From positions 29,673,753-29,737,752 of the forward strand of contig OZ020625.1 in NCBI GenBank assembly GCA_963971575.1: a stretch of DNA of 64,000 nt. Reading direction: 5' to 3'. How positions within the stretch are numbered: position 1 is the first letter of the stretch; every line of letters starts with the position of its first letter. A program made the position numbers and the translations under genes. Of this stretch, positions 11,172 through 24,800 are shown piece by piece. This stretch comes from Liopterus haemorrhoidalis (lineage: Eukaryota; Arthropoda; Insecta; Coleoptera; Dytiscidae). The notes under the pieces are model-generated. The model was not told the origin of the DNA. It saw only the letters and a program-made list of their open reading frames with translations, and searched no databases.

Positions 11172-11585
11172 AAAAAGGTTTATTATTTTATAATTACTAA
11201 AATTAGATCTGGCGCAATGTTACCAACAACAAAACTGTCTGGCAACTATAAATTTATAATGCTAAAAAGACAGAAAATTATAAAAAAAAAATGTTTAAAA
11301 TGATTTCAAAATATCCTGTACAGGCGAGATGCGCACAGGTAAACGCAACCGCTCCCAGGTGCCAGACGTACCGCATCCCTACCTAACTTCAATAAGAAAG
11401 GGAAATATCGAAAAACCAACCGACCTAAAATCAACTTTTTTGTGACGTTGCTAGCTCTTATACTATTTATAGTTAGTACTTAAAGGTATGTATGCGCCAC
11501 TGATCGTTGACTGTTTACAACGTGGTTGTAAACATGAACCCTAGTTCTTTTGTAGTTTAACAATGTGATTATAGTTATACGGGAT
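11172..11585. other. Unassigned spacer upstream of the YqaJ/THAP element
   Basis: Somewhat less AT-rich around 11320-11400. No ORF or known motif was recognised. Confidence 0.4.
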
Positions 11586-12523
11586 AATAGGGGATACGCA
11601 TAAAATTTGTATTTCCTTAAAACTACATTATTTTGATATGTTAATGTTAGTTATGTCACCTAACAAAACAAAAATTACATTTTAATTAATATTATAGCCT
11701 AATTTTTGAATTAAAATATTGTAAATTTGAAATAAGCCGACCACGGAGCGAAGGTTGCCGAGTAAAAACGTCTGAGTATGACGTCAAACGATAGGGGTTT
11801 CACATCACAGATACAGCTACAACATAATCTTTACACGTGTGTGTATTGTATTGTTCGAGAGTTTTGTATTTGTTTTTAAACAATTTTTCACGCATTTATT
11901 ATTAAAATGGCAGATAAAGATTTTGTTAGGGCTCAGAGTGATAATTTACCCAACATTGATGCATTTATGCTCATGGAATATATGAAAAATAATGAATGCT
12001 ACAGTGATGAAGAAATACGTGGTGTCAAAGTAATTTTTATTTTATATTCTATAACTTTATGTAAACAAACGCTGAAACTCTGTAAAATGTAAATATTTAT
12101 GTAATTTAGATGTCAGAATTTTACTACATTGTTTACATGAAGTTACAAAACGTTAGAGGCATAATTGAAATACTGCAATATAAGTTATCTATTTTAATAT
12201 AAAATTTAATTCGGTAAACATGTATAAATTGTTTTTATAGAATTAAACTTTATTTTAATTAAAATCACTCTAACTTTACATAACGTATAAAAGTTATACA
12301 AACAAATAAGTTCACAATGACTATGTACGCCGGTAAGCTAGTAGTGTTATGCGTCAGTTAGAAGGGGTATGACGTCACACGTCGTTTTCGCGCGCTACAT
12401 ACATTTATGTTTTTTTAAGCCTTCAAATTACAAAAAAAAAAAATTAAAAACTGTTTTTTATGTTTATATGCAACAAGAGGAATATAATAAAAAAAAAAAT
12501 TTAAATCATGCCTATCCCCTATT
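11586..12523 (+). mobile_element. YqaJ/THAP-type DNA transposon, deletion derivative 1
   Basis: A 938-bp unit with inverted ends AATAGGGGATACGCAT... and ...ATGCCTATCCCCTATT. A sister copy in reverse orientation lies at 44121-45244. Both termini and about 300 bp of subterminal sequence align, but the coding exon retained in the interior differs. This copy keeps an ATG-initiated exon reading inward from the left end (11907-12029). No transposase core is present, and a target duplication could not be settled. The superfamily is unknown. Confidence 0.75.
11907..12029 (+). pseudogene. First exon of a YqaJ-domain-type protein carried by a transposon (remnant)
   Basis: An open frame from ATG 11907 ends in phase 0 at a GTAATT donor after codon 41. 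The peptide pattern DNLPNIDAFMLMEYMK followed by EEIRGVK resembles, from memory, the N-terminus of insect proteins that combine a SWIM-like zinc-binding segment with a YqaJ-like exonuclease domain. No downstream exon is present before the right terminus at 12523, so this is an orphan exon. Function is not testable here; the family call is moderate. Confidence 0.5.
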
Positions 12524-12700
12524 GTTTTATGCCGATCTTTAAAAGTAATACGGTATGTTCCATACTAAGTCCACACTAAAAGAGTCGTACTATACCATCT
12601 AAATAATATCAAAACTTGATTTCGGAGACTTCAACCATACGTAAAGAAACCAACTTTCATTCGACAACTACTCTTTGCAACGGTACCTCGGTTATAGTTC

Positions 12701-12708
12701 TATAAAAA
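12701..12708 (+). promoter_or_regulatory. Candidate TATA box of the ZP gene
   Basis: TATAAAAA lies 98 bp upstream of the predicted initiator ATG and about 180 bp downstream of the end of the YqaJ/THAP element. A start 30 bp downstream would give a 5' UTR of about 65-70 nt. No transcript evidence is available, and an upstream non-coding exon cannot be excluded. Confidence 0.35.
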
Positions 12709-12798
12709 TGTTATAGTTGTTTCTCTAACGCTGTAGTGCTGCAGTGGTGAACTAATAGTGCATATAGTGCAAAAAAGACACAGTGATAAGTGATAAAA

Positions 12799-12849
12799 AT
12801 GGGTGGAAAGTATATAAAAATTATATTTGTGTTTGGTGTTATACAGTTG
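12799..12849 (+). CDS. ZP gene exon 1 (signal peptide)
   Basis: ATG in a good context (GATAAAAATGGG). 17 codons encode most of the signal peptide. It ends in phase 0 at donor GTAAGT. The signal peptide is completed by the first residues of exon 2 (AHS), which joins in frame across a 29,039-bp intron. It is the only upstream exon I found that supplies a start and signal peptide in the right phase. Confidence 0.82.
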
Positions 12850-15800
12850 GTAAGTTGGGTAATCTAGCCTTGGTTACTCTAGTGTAAAAACTGTTTTTTT
12901 TTATTATTTATAATGTTTGTGTTTTTGAATTTAAAGACCTAAACTGTCAAATAGCTACGCCCTTAAGCTACTGGTCCTTTAAAAATGGTGGAAGTTTTAG
13001 TAGAACTGTCAAAAAAAGTTTGTCTTGATACTAAGTTTTATGGCATATTTCTTGTTGTCTGTTTTTATTCACCTTATTATGACCTTTATTAGGAGTTCTA
13101 AAAATACAATCTTCAAATTTTCTAATATATGTTATTAAAATTGAGTTTTAGCAAAAGTTTAGGAATTATAGGCAAAAAAAAACTGACCCAAATCAGCTCT
13201 AACTCAAAAATTAGGAAAGCATGAATTTTTTAAGTATTTTTTTCATAATCCTCACCTCAAAATTAATTTAATACTATATTTTGGATAAAATTGGAGTCAA
13301 AAAATTTTGGTCAAAATTATATTTTTTTTTTTTTTTATTGGAAATCTGATATACTTATACATTTTTAGCCTTAGATCACAAATATATGGTTACTTTTGAG
13401 TTACGGTCTAAAATTATGACATTTGCGGCAAAAAAAGTAAAAAAAAATCAGCTGTGGCCACCACAGGACCGACCGCCATCATAAAGTACTTATATAAAAT
13501 ACATTCTAGAAGCAGAGTAGAAATGGACCTAATATTTTCTAACAGAGATATTATTTATCATGACCATGGAAACGTTACATATAAGTATGAAAAAATTGAG
13601 ACTTGGAAAAAAATTCGAAAAATTTTACAGAAATTATTCGAAATTTTTCGTTTTATCAAAAAACGTCTCAAATAAAAGTCATTAGTTATTGCTTTTGTAG
13701 TAACTTTTGTTCAATAATTTTTTTCGAAATATTTTTCTGTTGTGAAATATTTACAAAAATCTTAAAATCGACACGAGTAAACTCCCATTTTTAGTCAATC
13801 GATTTTTACCAAAAGTTGATCAACTCGTGCCATTGATAGCAGAAGCTTAAATATGAAGTTTAATAAAAACCCTTTCAGCCGAATTTGCTCTGCACGTGTA
13901 CACAGACAGACAGACGGACAGACATACAGACGGACGGACAGACAGACCGACATACATCATGCTAAAAATAGTCAAAATGTTATGTAGGGACCTCAATTCG
14001 TGGAGATCCATCGAAATCTCGAAATGTCAAAATCGGTATGGTCACAATACCTCCCTTATATATGTTGGCGGTCGGTAAAAAAGACAGTCCACAAAAAGAC
14101 TCCGATGAAATGTGAGCCTGTTGTAATTTTTTAAACTATTTTGTGGATAAGTTTAGTAGATAGTTTTAACGTTCAAGGCAGCGTTTACATCTATGGAAAT
14201 TAGTGCATTACGAATAGTGCGACATCTATGTGTCTTTAAACCAACTACTGTGGCTTTGTAAAATGTTTATTATCTATTATTGTTTTTCTAATTCTACTGT
14301 CCTAGATTTTTACTAACTAAACTTAACTTAATTACCTAAATTGATCATATTTATTGTTCGTCTTTTAATTTTGGGCGAGATTTGTTGTAATCGGCGCGAT
14401 GAAATTTTTTAAGGTTATGTAAAGGCATACAATTTAAACGTTTTCTACGATGTAGACTGAGATAGCCAATGTGTTTATATGTCTGTCCCATTAAAACAAC
14501 TCACTAACTATAAGTTTGGAAAACTTATTTTTAGTTTGGAAAACAATCGACAACGTATAACGTATTAAATTTAGAGCTCTGAACGATTACAAACTTGTAG
14601 TGATAAACAACAATGCACAAGACATAGTCTATAACAGCTTTTCTCAACCGAAAACGTGCCACGGACCAGTAATATATATAATTTTTTACCGCTGACCACA
14701 AAAAATAAATGTACTATTAAACCAATTTATTTTATATGCAAACTGCATATATAATATAATATCTCACTATTAAAAAATCATTGAAAAATGAACAAAAATC
14801 ATTGAAAATTAACAAAATATCTCAAAAATAATCATTTATAAGACTTTCGCGGACCACTAAAATTTTGCTACGGACCACCAGTGGTCTGCGGAAGAAACAC
14901 TGGTCTATAGTCTACTAATTTAAAATCTATTAACGCAGTTTAAGGTTCAGTATGTCTGTCTATCTCTCAGTAAATTTATCCGGTAAATTAACGACAGTTT
15001 TGGGAAATACTTTGCTGGCTTATGCGTTTTTATTAATTTTATTCGACAAATAACTTATCATGAACTTTATTAGGAGACCTAAACACCTTTACTAAGTTTT
15101 CCAAACACCAAATTTCTGGCTTTTTTTACGTTTTCAAATGCGACCTTGCCTCAAATCCGGCGTTACCAAAATTGTATATCATTTCGTCAATTTCCGCTTG
15201 AAATCAACAAATATACATTAAATGTTGTAAAACGTACTAAAAAAAAACTATATTTAACTGTTTATAACAATTGTTCTCAACCAGTGAGTCGCGATACCAC
15301 CACGATATCATATAAAGGGAGCCGCAAAGCCGTAAATGTCTTTAAAAATAATGTACATTGAAGAAATTACTACTAAAAATCAGCTGTGGCCACCACAGGA
15401 CCGACCGCCATCACAAAGTACTTGTTTAATTTATGCTGCTTTATCAAAAAATGTCTCAAATAAAAGTTGTTAGTTATTGCTTTTATAGCAACTTTTGTTA
15501 AATAAATTTTTTCGAAATATTTCTCTGTTGTGAAATATTCGCAAAAATTTTAAAACCGACCCGAATAAACTCCCATTTCTAGTTAACCGATTTTTACCAA
15601 AAGTTGATCAACTCGTGCCATTGATGTCAAAAGCTTAAATATGAAGTTTTATAAAAATCCTTTTAGGGGAATTTGCTCTGCACGTGTACACAGACAGACG
15701 GACGGACAGGTAGACAGACAGATGGACGGACAGACAGACAGACGGACAGACAGACCGCCAGACATCATGCTAAAAATAGTCAAAACGTTATGTAGGGACC

Positions 15801-18800
15801 TCAATTCGTGGAGATCCATCGAAATCTCTAAATGTCAAAATCGGTATGATCACAATACCTCCCTTATATATGTTGGCGGTCGGTAAAAATTATTTAACAA
15901 AAGTTGGTATAAAAGCAATAACTTTTATTTGAGACAGTTTTTGATAAAGCAGCATAAATTAAACAAGTACTTCGTGATGGCGGTCAGTCCTGTTGTGACC
16001 ACAGCTGATTTTTTTTCTTTAAGATTTCCCGGCACACCCTTTGGGAAAATCTGGTCTACAGTCTATTAATTTAAGAGCTCTGAATGCGGCTTAAGAGCTT
16101 TTGGTTTTAGTAGTAAGGCAGGAAAAGAGTCTAAATCAGTTTTGAAGATGATCCACGTTCAGGACGTCAAAAAATGTAACTTTGAAAACAACCTCCCTGA
16201 TTTTCAGAATTATCATAATTTTTATTTCATACAATAGTTTATTTAAATTTTTATAAAAATTTCTCTAATTTGTCATGATTTTTGCCTATTGGGTATTTGT
16301 AATCACTTTTTAAAAATATATACGCTATCACTAATGATTGCAACTTTCAAATTCCATTTTAAAAAATACTTTTACTACCTTAAGTAATTAATAAACAATT
16401 AATATACAGTTCTATAATTATAGCACATCCGCAACAAAGAAATTTTTACATAATTTCAATAATAATCTTTTATAACGTTAAAAGTAAAAGGAACTTCGCA
16501 TTAAGGAAAATTGTTTACAGAAAATACAAGGTGTATAAATTAAATAACCGGACTGGCAACATATCGTTTGATCTGGCAACATTTAGGACGCGGGACTTGG
16601 AGGGACAGTAGGTGAATATGTGATACACCTTCAGTACGAGTTTGAATTCGCTAGAGTAATTTTGTTGTCCGTAGCGATTTTTTTCGTGAAACAGTTTTTT
16701 CTAGTGCGTTCTAAAGATGAGTGACATTTTGAGCAACGGTGTGCTATCAGGTTTTGCTTCAGACTTGGGTGCAACGGAAACTTTTGCAAAACTTTAGCAG
16801 GCCTACGGAGACAGTGTTTTGTCAAGGACCCAGGTTTTTTGGGGTGGCATTTTCAGAAGAGAGTTGATTGAAGATGAATCACGCAGCGGAAGGCCTTCAT
16901 CTTCAAGAACCAATGAAAATGTTGACAGAATCCGGAATCTTGTGCATTCAGATCGTTGGTTGACAGTCAGAATGATCGGGGAAGAGTTGAATTTGACTCA
17001 CACTACCGTTCATTAGATTTTGACCAATCTCATCCACACAGCAATTTCAATAAACGAGTTTTTGGCCAGTAAAAACATTCCTGTGGCTCCTCAGCTTCCT
17101 TATTCGCCTGACTTGAGTCCTTGCGACTTTTTCCTCTTCCCAAGATTGAAAAATCACCTCAAGGGACGTCATTTAGGGACACTCAAAAACATTCAAACTT
17201 CCGTAACCGACCAGCTGAAATCTATTCCAGTATCCGAGTTCCAGCACTGCTATGAGGATTGGAAAAACCGTCTCCAGCGCTGTGTGGCTTCCAAAGGAAG
17301 TTATTTTGAAGGAGACAATATTAAATTGTAATTCTATTCGAATATATTTATTTTTTTTAATTTAGTCCGGTTACTTAATTTACATACCTCGTATTATGGC
17401 TGTCTCAGGGGCTTTTTTGACGAGTGTCGGCTTCTGGCGCGCCAGTTCCCGATAGAAACTTCTAATTACCGCGGAAGTTAGATAAAAAATATCTATCTAC
17501 ATGTGTACGTGGAAAATCTCACATTTTTAAAAAGAAAACTTACAAAACAAGTTACTAATAATCAAATACATGTTTTTTAATTTTAAATGAGCTCTTAGAA
17601 AACATCTTATAGACCAGTGCTTCACAAACTCGTTGATATTAAGCCACTAAGCGAAAAAAGAGAGCTGTGCTCAGAGCTCTTTAAATTAGTAAACTGTTCA
17701 GTGTGCATTGTGGATAAGTTTACTAGATATAGTCGGATTGCTGATAGGTGACTGTTCGTTGCTACAAGTATCGATATACAATACTATATGCTTTCTCTGT
17801 CTATATCATTATAATTATTTGCATACCCATAGTAACGTATAGTGACGCAAGTTGACAACTATTCTTCCAAATTATTTTAATAAAAAACAAAGCATTAGAA
17901 AGAAACGGCATGATTCGTAGAAATCTTTACTAATTAGAGCGCGAAAATAAATTCACAGCAGTACTCAAACAAACAAAATTATTAATTTTAAGGTAATAAT
18001 TATAAATAAGGAAAAACTTATACTCATACGTAAATTTTGGATTATATTTTGTTGTTTAATTAAATTAAATTTTTATGTTTCCCCTAAGTACAAAGTAATA
18101 AAATATTAAGTAAAAATATATTTATTCATATAATATATTGCTACAAGTTGTATTTAAATGTTTATTTTAATTTTTTTTAAATTAGTCAGTGTAATGCATG
18201 ATATCGTCGTCATCTGAACTATCGCTGTCATTTCTTGTATTTATTATTATTGGATTAATATCATAAACAATCCTTTCCCTTTCCCACCATTCATTTATTA
18301 ATTTTTCGATTTTTTTAAAACATTTTGCCCAAGTTTCACAATTAATTTGATCACAGGCTACTTGCCACATTTTCAAAACTTCGTTATCACTATATCCGTT
18401 TTGACCAATATGTGTATCATAATAATTTTTTGTTATACCCTAAATTAGTTCAATGGGGTTAAATTGGCAGTGTAAGGAGGTAATATTAGTACTTCATGAC
18501 CATACGTTTGTGCCAATGTATCAATAAAATAAACTGGTTCAGATTTTAATTTCCGTTTTCTCTTGATTTTGTTAGTGAGAAGTTCAGATTTATTACATTT
18601 TATAATTCTACGAATTGTTGATTCCGAAATCTTTAAGGCAACTGCTACTCTTTGACGGACACAAGATAGAGAAATAAATGGCCCATTGTTCTTTTTTTCG
18701 GAATTAAAATATTCCAGCAGATTTAAAATTATGTGAATTTAATAATTGGCCGTAAGCTCTACTAATTAATATTATTAACAGACACTGACAGCTAAGACAA

Positions 18801-21800
18801 ATAACAAAAAACATTTTTAAAATCGCTGAAAAATGGTAACTAGATTATTATATGTATGCACTACTTGATACATACATGTAACAGTCACCTATCAGCAATC
18901 CGACTATATATGCAATATGTCAATTTATTGTAAACTCTGTTCTAAACGGTTAGGCGGAACTAGATTTTGCAGTCTAGTTACTTTCATCGTTTAAATCGTG
19001 CTTTTCGGCCGTTTTGTTTAAGCTTTGTAAATCATACTTACAATAAACATTTTTTGGTTAAGGTTAATATCATTTTAAAATGTCATTTTCTTTATATTTT
19101 GATTTTTTGTGTCATTCTTAATACAAATTTCCCATTTATTTATTTTTTTGTCATTGAAATATATAAAAAAAAATAATTAATTTTGACATATGTCATTCGT
19201 TTCTATGGTTTCATTGTTGGAATTTTAAATTTTGACATTCCAACGTGAAAAATGAAATAACCCAAGCAAGGTCCCTTCTCGTGACAACCTAAAAGAACCT
19301 AGTATCTATTTTTTCATACTTGTATGTAACGTTTCTATGGTCATGATAAATAATATCTCTGTTAGAAAATATTAGGCCAAGTTATTTCTACTCTGCTGCT
19401 AGAATGTATTTTATGCAAGTACTTTGTAATGGCGGTCGGTCCTGTGGTGGCCACAGCTGATATTTTTCTTTATCAACCTGTCTGTCCTCCTAGACCTCTA
19501 TTCTGTACTTTTAGGCAGGTTTGTGTTAGTCCCGAATTGAATTGGCTCGTATATCTTGGCAAAATATTTAATAAATATATTTTTAACTAATTCAAATTTT
19601 ATGAATTATGTTTAAGACGTAAATTAAAGTAACTTATAACCTTTAACATAGCTGCAATAACTCTTATGCCCTACCTATAGTTTCTCAGTACGATACCGAG
19701 TCATACCCGTTTTAAAAATCCTTACTCACACCTTCTCTGTCTCTCTCACTCTCTATCTGAGCAACGTGTCCGACAAGGAGGAGAACACTAAGTGAATGTG
19801 ATAGTGTTCTTTATTATTTTAATATATATTACTTGTTAGAATGCAGAATATTTTTTAAAATTTATATCTGTTAAATTTATACTCGATGTATTATTGCTGG
19901 GCTGGAACTTGAAATAAGATAAGTCATTGTTATAAATGAATTGGTCAACTTAGGAATTATTATAGTCGGATTGCTGATAGGTGACTGTTACATGTATGTA
20001 TCAAGTAGTGCATTCATATAATAATCTAGTTACCATTTTTCAGCGATTTTATACATGTTTTTTCTTATTTGTCTTATCTGTCGGTGTCTGGTAATAAATA
20101 TTAATTAAAATATGGCTTGCGGCCAATTATTAAATTCACAATGCATCATACCCTTCTAGAATAATAAATAAAGCACCAACAAGTAACTCATCTAAAATCG
20201 AAATTCAAAATTGGCTGATAAATAATAATATACGTTTTCAAAAAATGACTTGAAATGTGATATTTTAAAATTTGTTAAGAAAGAAAAATCTGAACCAGTT
20301 TATTTTATTGATACATTGGCACAAATGTATGGTCATGAAGTACTAAGATTACCTCCTTATCACTGCCAGTTTAACCCAATTGAACTAATTTTGGGTATAA
20401 CAAAAAATTATTATGATAGACATATTGGTCAAAACGGATATAGTGATAACGAAGTTTTGAAAATGTGGCAAGTAGCCTGTGATCAAATTAGTTGTGAAAC
20501 TTGGGCAAAATCTGTTAAAAAAATCGAAAATTTAATAAATGAATGATGGGAAAGGGAAAGGATTGTTGATGATATTAATCCAATAATAATAAATACAAGA
20601 AATGACATCGATAGTTCAGATGACGACGATATCATGCATTACAGTGACTAATTTAAAAAAAATAAAAATGAACATTTAAATACAACTTGTAGCAATATAT
20701 TAAACGAATAAATATATTTTTACTTAATATTTTATTACTTTGTAGGGGAAACATAAAAATTTAATTTAATTAAACAAAAAATTATAATCCAAAATTTACG
20801 TATGAGTAAAAATTTTTCCTTATTTATAATTATTACCTTAAAATTAATAATTTTGTTTGTTTGAGTACTGCTGTGAATTTATTTTCGTGCTCTAATTAGT
20901 AAAGATATCTACGAATCATGCCGTTTCTTTCTAATGCTTTGTTTTTTATTAAAATAATTTGGAAGGTTAGTTGTCAACTTGCGTCACTGTACATTACTAT
21001 GGGTATGCAAATAATTATAATGATATAGACAGAGCAAGCATACAGTATTGAATATCGATACTTGTAGCAACGAACAGTCACCTATCAGCAATCCGACCAT
21101 AGTAACTAGCTGGTGTACCCTTACTTCGTACGGTTTTTGTAATGTAAATTTTTGGTGTAACGTAAATGGTAACCGGACTGGCAACATATCGTTTGATCTG
21201 GCAACATTTAGAACGCGGGACTTGGATGGACAGCAGGTGAACATGTGATACACCTTCAGTACGAGTTTGAACTCGCTAGAGTAATTTTGTTGTCCGTAGT
21301 GATTTTTTTCGTGAAACAGTTTTTTTTTGTGCGTTTCAAAAATGAGTGACATTTCGAGCAACGGTGTGCTATCAGGTTTTGCTTCGACTTGGGTGCAACG
21401 GAAACTTTTGCAAAACTTCAGCAGGCCTACGGAGACAGTGTTTTGTCAAGCACCCAGGTTTTTTGGGGTGGCATTTTCAGAAGAGAGTTGATTGAAGATG
21501 AATCACGCAGCGGAAGGCCTTCATCTTCAAGAATCTATGAAAATGTCGACAGAATCCGGGATCTTGTGCGTTCAGATCGTTGGTTGCCAGTCAGAATGAT
21601 CGGGGAAGAGTTGAATTTGATTCACACTACCGTTCATTAAATTTTGACCAATCTCATCCACATAGCAATTTCAATAAACGAGTTTTTGGCCAGTAAAAGC
21701 ATTCCTGTGGCTCCTCAGCCTCCTTATTCGCCTGACTTGAGTCCTTGTGACTTTTTCCTCTTCCCAAGATTGAAAAATCATCTCAAGGGACGTCATTTTG

Positions 21801-24800
21801 GGACACTCGAAAACATTCAAACGCCCGTAACTGACCAGCTGAAAACTATTCCAGTATCAGAGTTCCAGCACTGCTATGAGGATTGGAAGAACCGTCTCCA
21901 GCGCTGTGTGGCTTCCCAAGGAAGTTATTTTGAGGGAGACAATATTGATATTGTCAAAATTGTAATTCAATTCGAATATTTTTTTTTTTTTAATTAGTCC
22001 GGTTGTGTTTTCCTTTAATTCTATTCGAATAAAATAAAATTTAAATCAGTCCGGATACTTAATTTACATACCTCGTAGGATATACATTTTGTTATTGAAA
22101 TAAATACTCAAAAAACACAAGACAACAGCGATTTTTAAAGTGATCTCCAATATTTTAAATATTGAGGGTGTAAAGCAATGATAAAATTGTTCAAGTGTGA
22201 ACATAGAGTAATCTGATCGTTGTAAATAGTGTGCATTCCATATGGACAATATATCGACAAGCCTAGAGCGGTATTTGCATACCAAGGCCTCCTCGTAACC
22301 CCCCCCCCCCCCCTTCCACAAGTATTTGCGTAGTTAACATTCATGTATTACCTTCATTTAACGATGTTTTTATCAATCTATTTACTTAGTGACATGTTCT
22401 AGAAATCTACAAAAGAAAATCTTGTAATACAAAATTGTAAATTTAAAAAATAAGCAAACAAACCCCTAATACAGACCATGAAAATTAAAAAATTTTATCT
22501 CTGAAACGATAGAAGATAGAGACCTACGGTTTAAATTTTTGAAATTTTCACACTATGATTAGTTTAGAAAAAAATTATAGATTGATTAGTTAGTGCACAA
22601 CTTGTTTTATAGGTCATTAAACAACCCTTGAAAAAAACATAAAGTTTAAATTAAAAAATCAGCTGTGGCCACCACAGGACCGACCGCCATCACAAAGTAC
22701 TTGTATAAAATTCATTCTAGCAGCAGGATAGAAATAACTTGGCCTAATATTTTTTAACAGTTATATTATTTATCATGACCATGGAAACGTTACATTTAAG
22801 TATGAAAAAATTGATGTGAAGTGTGAATTTTCACACATTTCAAGATTTCGCAGGTATTTAGTATCTGAATGATGATTATTTGGGATGCCAAAACAAATTT
22901 TATGTCAAAATATTTTTTTATGAATTTTAATTCGAATGCCTAATACCATTATTTAAGTTTCTAAATATGTGCAGTATTTTTTTTATATAGCAAGGTTCAT
23001 TAATATTTTGAAAATTGCGCCTATGGCTTCCATTGGTTGCTTAAATCATAAGCCCCGCCCTCTGATTTCGTATACATTCAAACATAGAATTAAATTATAA
23101 TTTCAACACTTCCCACTGGTTATTAAATTTACGCTTTTAAAAATTAAATGCAACATTTACGAAAATATAACTAGAATTTTGACAAAATAATTTAAACAAA
23201 ATAAAAATGCAAAAAAAACAGAAAATTTAAAATTGACAGGAATCGAAATCTAGTTTGCAAATTACGAAGTACACAACGCACTACGCTACTAGCGCTTACT
23301 TATCTACTGTGTTACATAGCAAATTAAATATTTTAGTTAAAAACACAAAAAATGCGTTATTTTCCGAAAACATAATCTGATCAAAAATTCCTGTTGTACT
23401 ATTCCGGTTCACACCTATGTACATTACTTAGAATTTTTTCAGATTTTTAGTTTAAACCATCTGGGCTACAGGGTGTGAGACAAAATTATTTTTCACAATT
23501 TTTGCAAAAACCGCGTCAAGATAATTTATTTTGCAAAAATAAAATTTTGATCGTTAATCCACGCACGAAGGGCTTTTATTTGATACCCTACTCAGAATTT
23601 TAAAACAATAAATTTTTTTTTTGATGAGCAGATATTTGTTTATATTTTTAGGGGGATATGTTTTTTAGATGTTTTAGTATTTTTCCCATGTGCGGGTCAA
23701 AGAGTTGTATAAGCACGCCAAATTTCAACTCTCTAAATTTAGCCGTTTGGCTACAATTTTTACCGAACAGACACACAGACAGACGATAAAATGACGGTAT
23801 AAGGGTTTTTTGGTCATACCTAGAAAACCCTAACAAAAAACGAAACGATACGATAGTGGGTGAAATCAGAGCCACAGTAAGGAAAACTTGCGCTAGGGAC
23901 AAAACTGCTTGGCAAATAAATGTAAGAGATAAGCAAAAACAAGGTTCTCACCTCCCAAAATCTAAATGATAAGCAAAAACAAAAGGTCCTCACCTCCCAA
24001 AATCCAAGTGAAGAGCAAAAAAAAGGTCCTCACTTTCGCAATGTGGCGCCTTTTTCCTTAGTGCGCTAGGGGCCTTCGCCCCCCCCCCCCTTCTGCGGCT
24101 CTGGGTGAAATGTACTGATATAAGTAAAGTATCGGAAGATTAGTATCGATACTAAAATCGCGATATCGAATGAGAAATATCGATACTGGTATCGCATCAA
24201 TAGTATCGGAACATCCCTAATCCCAGGTACTTCATACTCTTCACATCTTCAATTTCTTTTCCTGACCATTCTAATCTTACTTTCTTCCTCCCCCTTTTCC
24301 GAACATCATCACCTTCGTTTTGTCTCTGTTTACCTAAGTATTTGTCCGCTCGATCCATCATCTTCAGTTCTTTATCCTTCTCCGTCATCAATGGGTGCGT
24401 TTTGTTGTATCAATTCTGGTTTCGGTTTAATCAGAATACGCGTTTTGTTGCGACTGTATTCTCATTCTATTCATTCTACTCATTCGATGACTCGAGGTCG
24501 AACGACTGGAATGAATAAGTGTGGTGGGGATGAAAAGTAATACGTATTTGAATGCAGTTGTTTTCATTTGGTTTTTAAATGTATTAAATCTTGGTATTAC
24601 TGCTTCAAAATAATTTTTATTTTTAGGTATTTTCTCATTTTTTGTCCTAAAATAAATATATACCTATATTATTTTAATACAGTATTGTTAAATCTAAACT
24701 TAAAATGCATGTACAATTCAATTACTCGTTCTAAAACATTACGTTCTAGAATATTTGCTTCAAATATAAAGTTTTCTTATTCTGCATTTATTATTTAGAT

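Noticed and set aside
22299..22313. C15 tract as a structural signal
   Set aside because: A single homopolymer in an intron with no associated element. Possibly sequencing or replication slippage.
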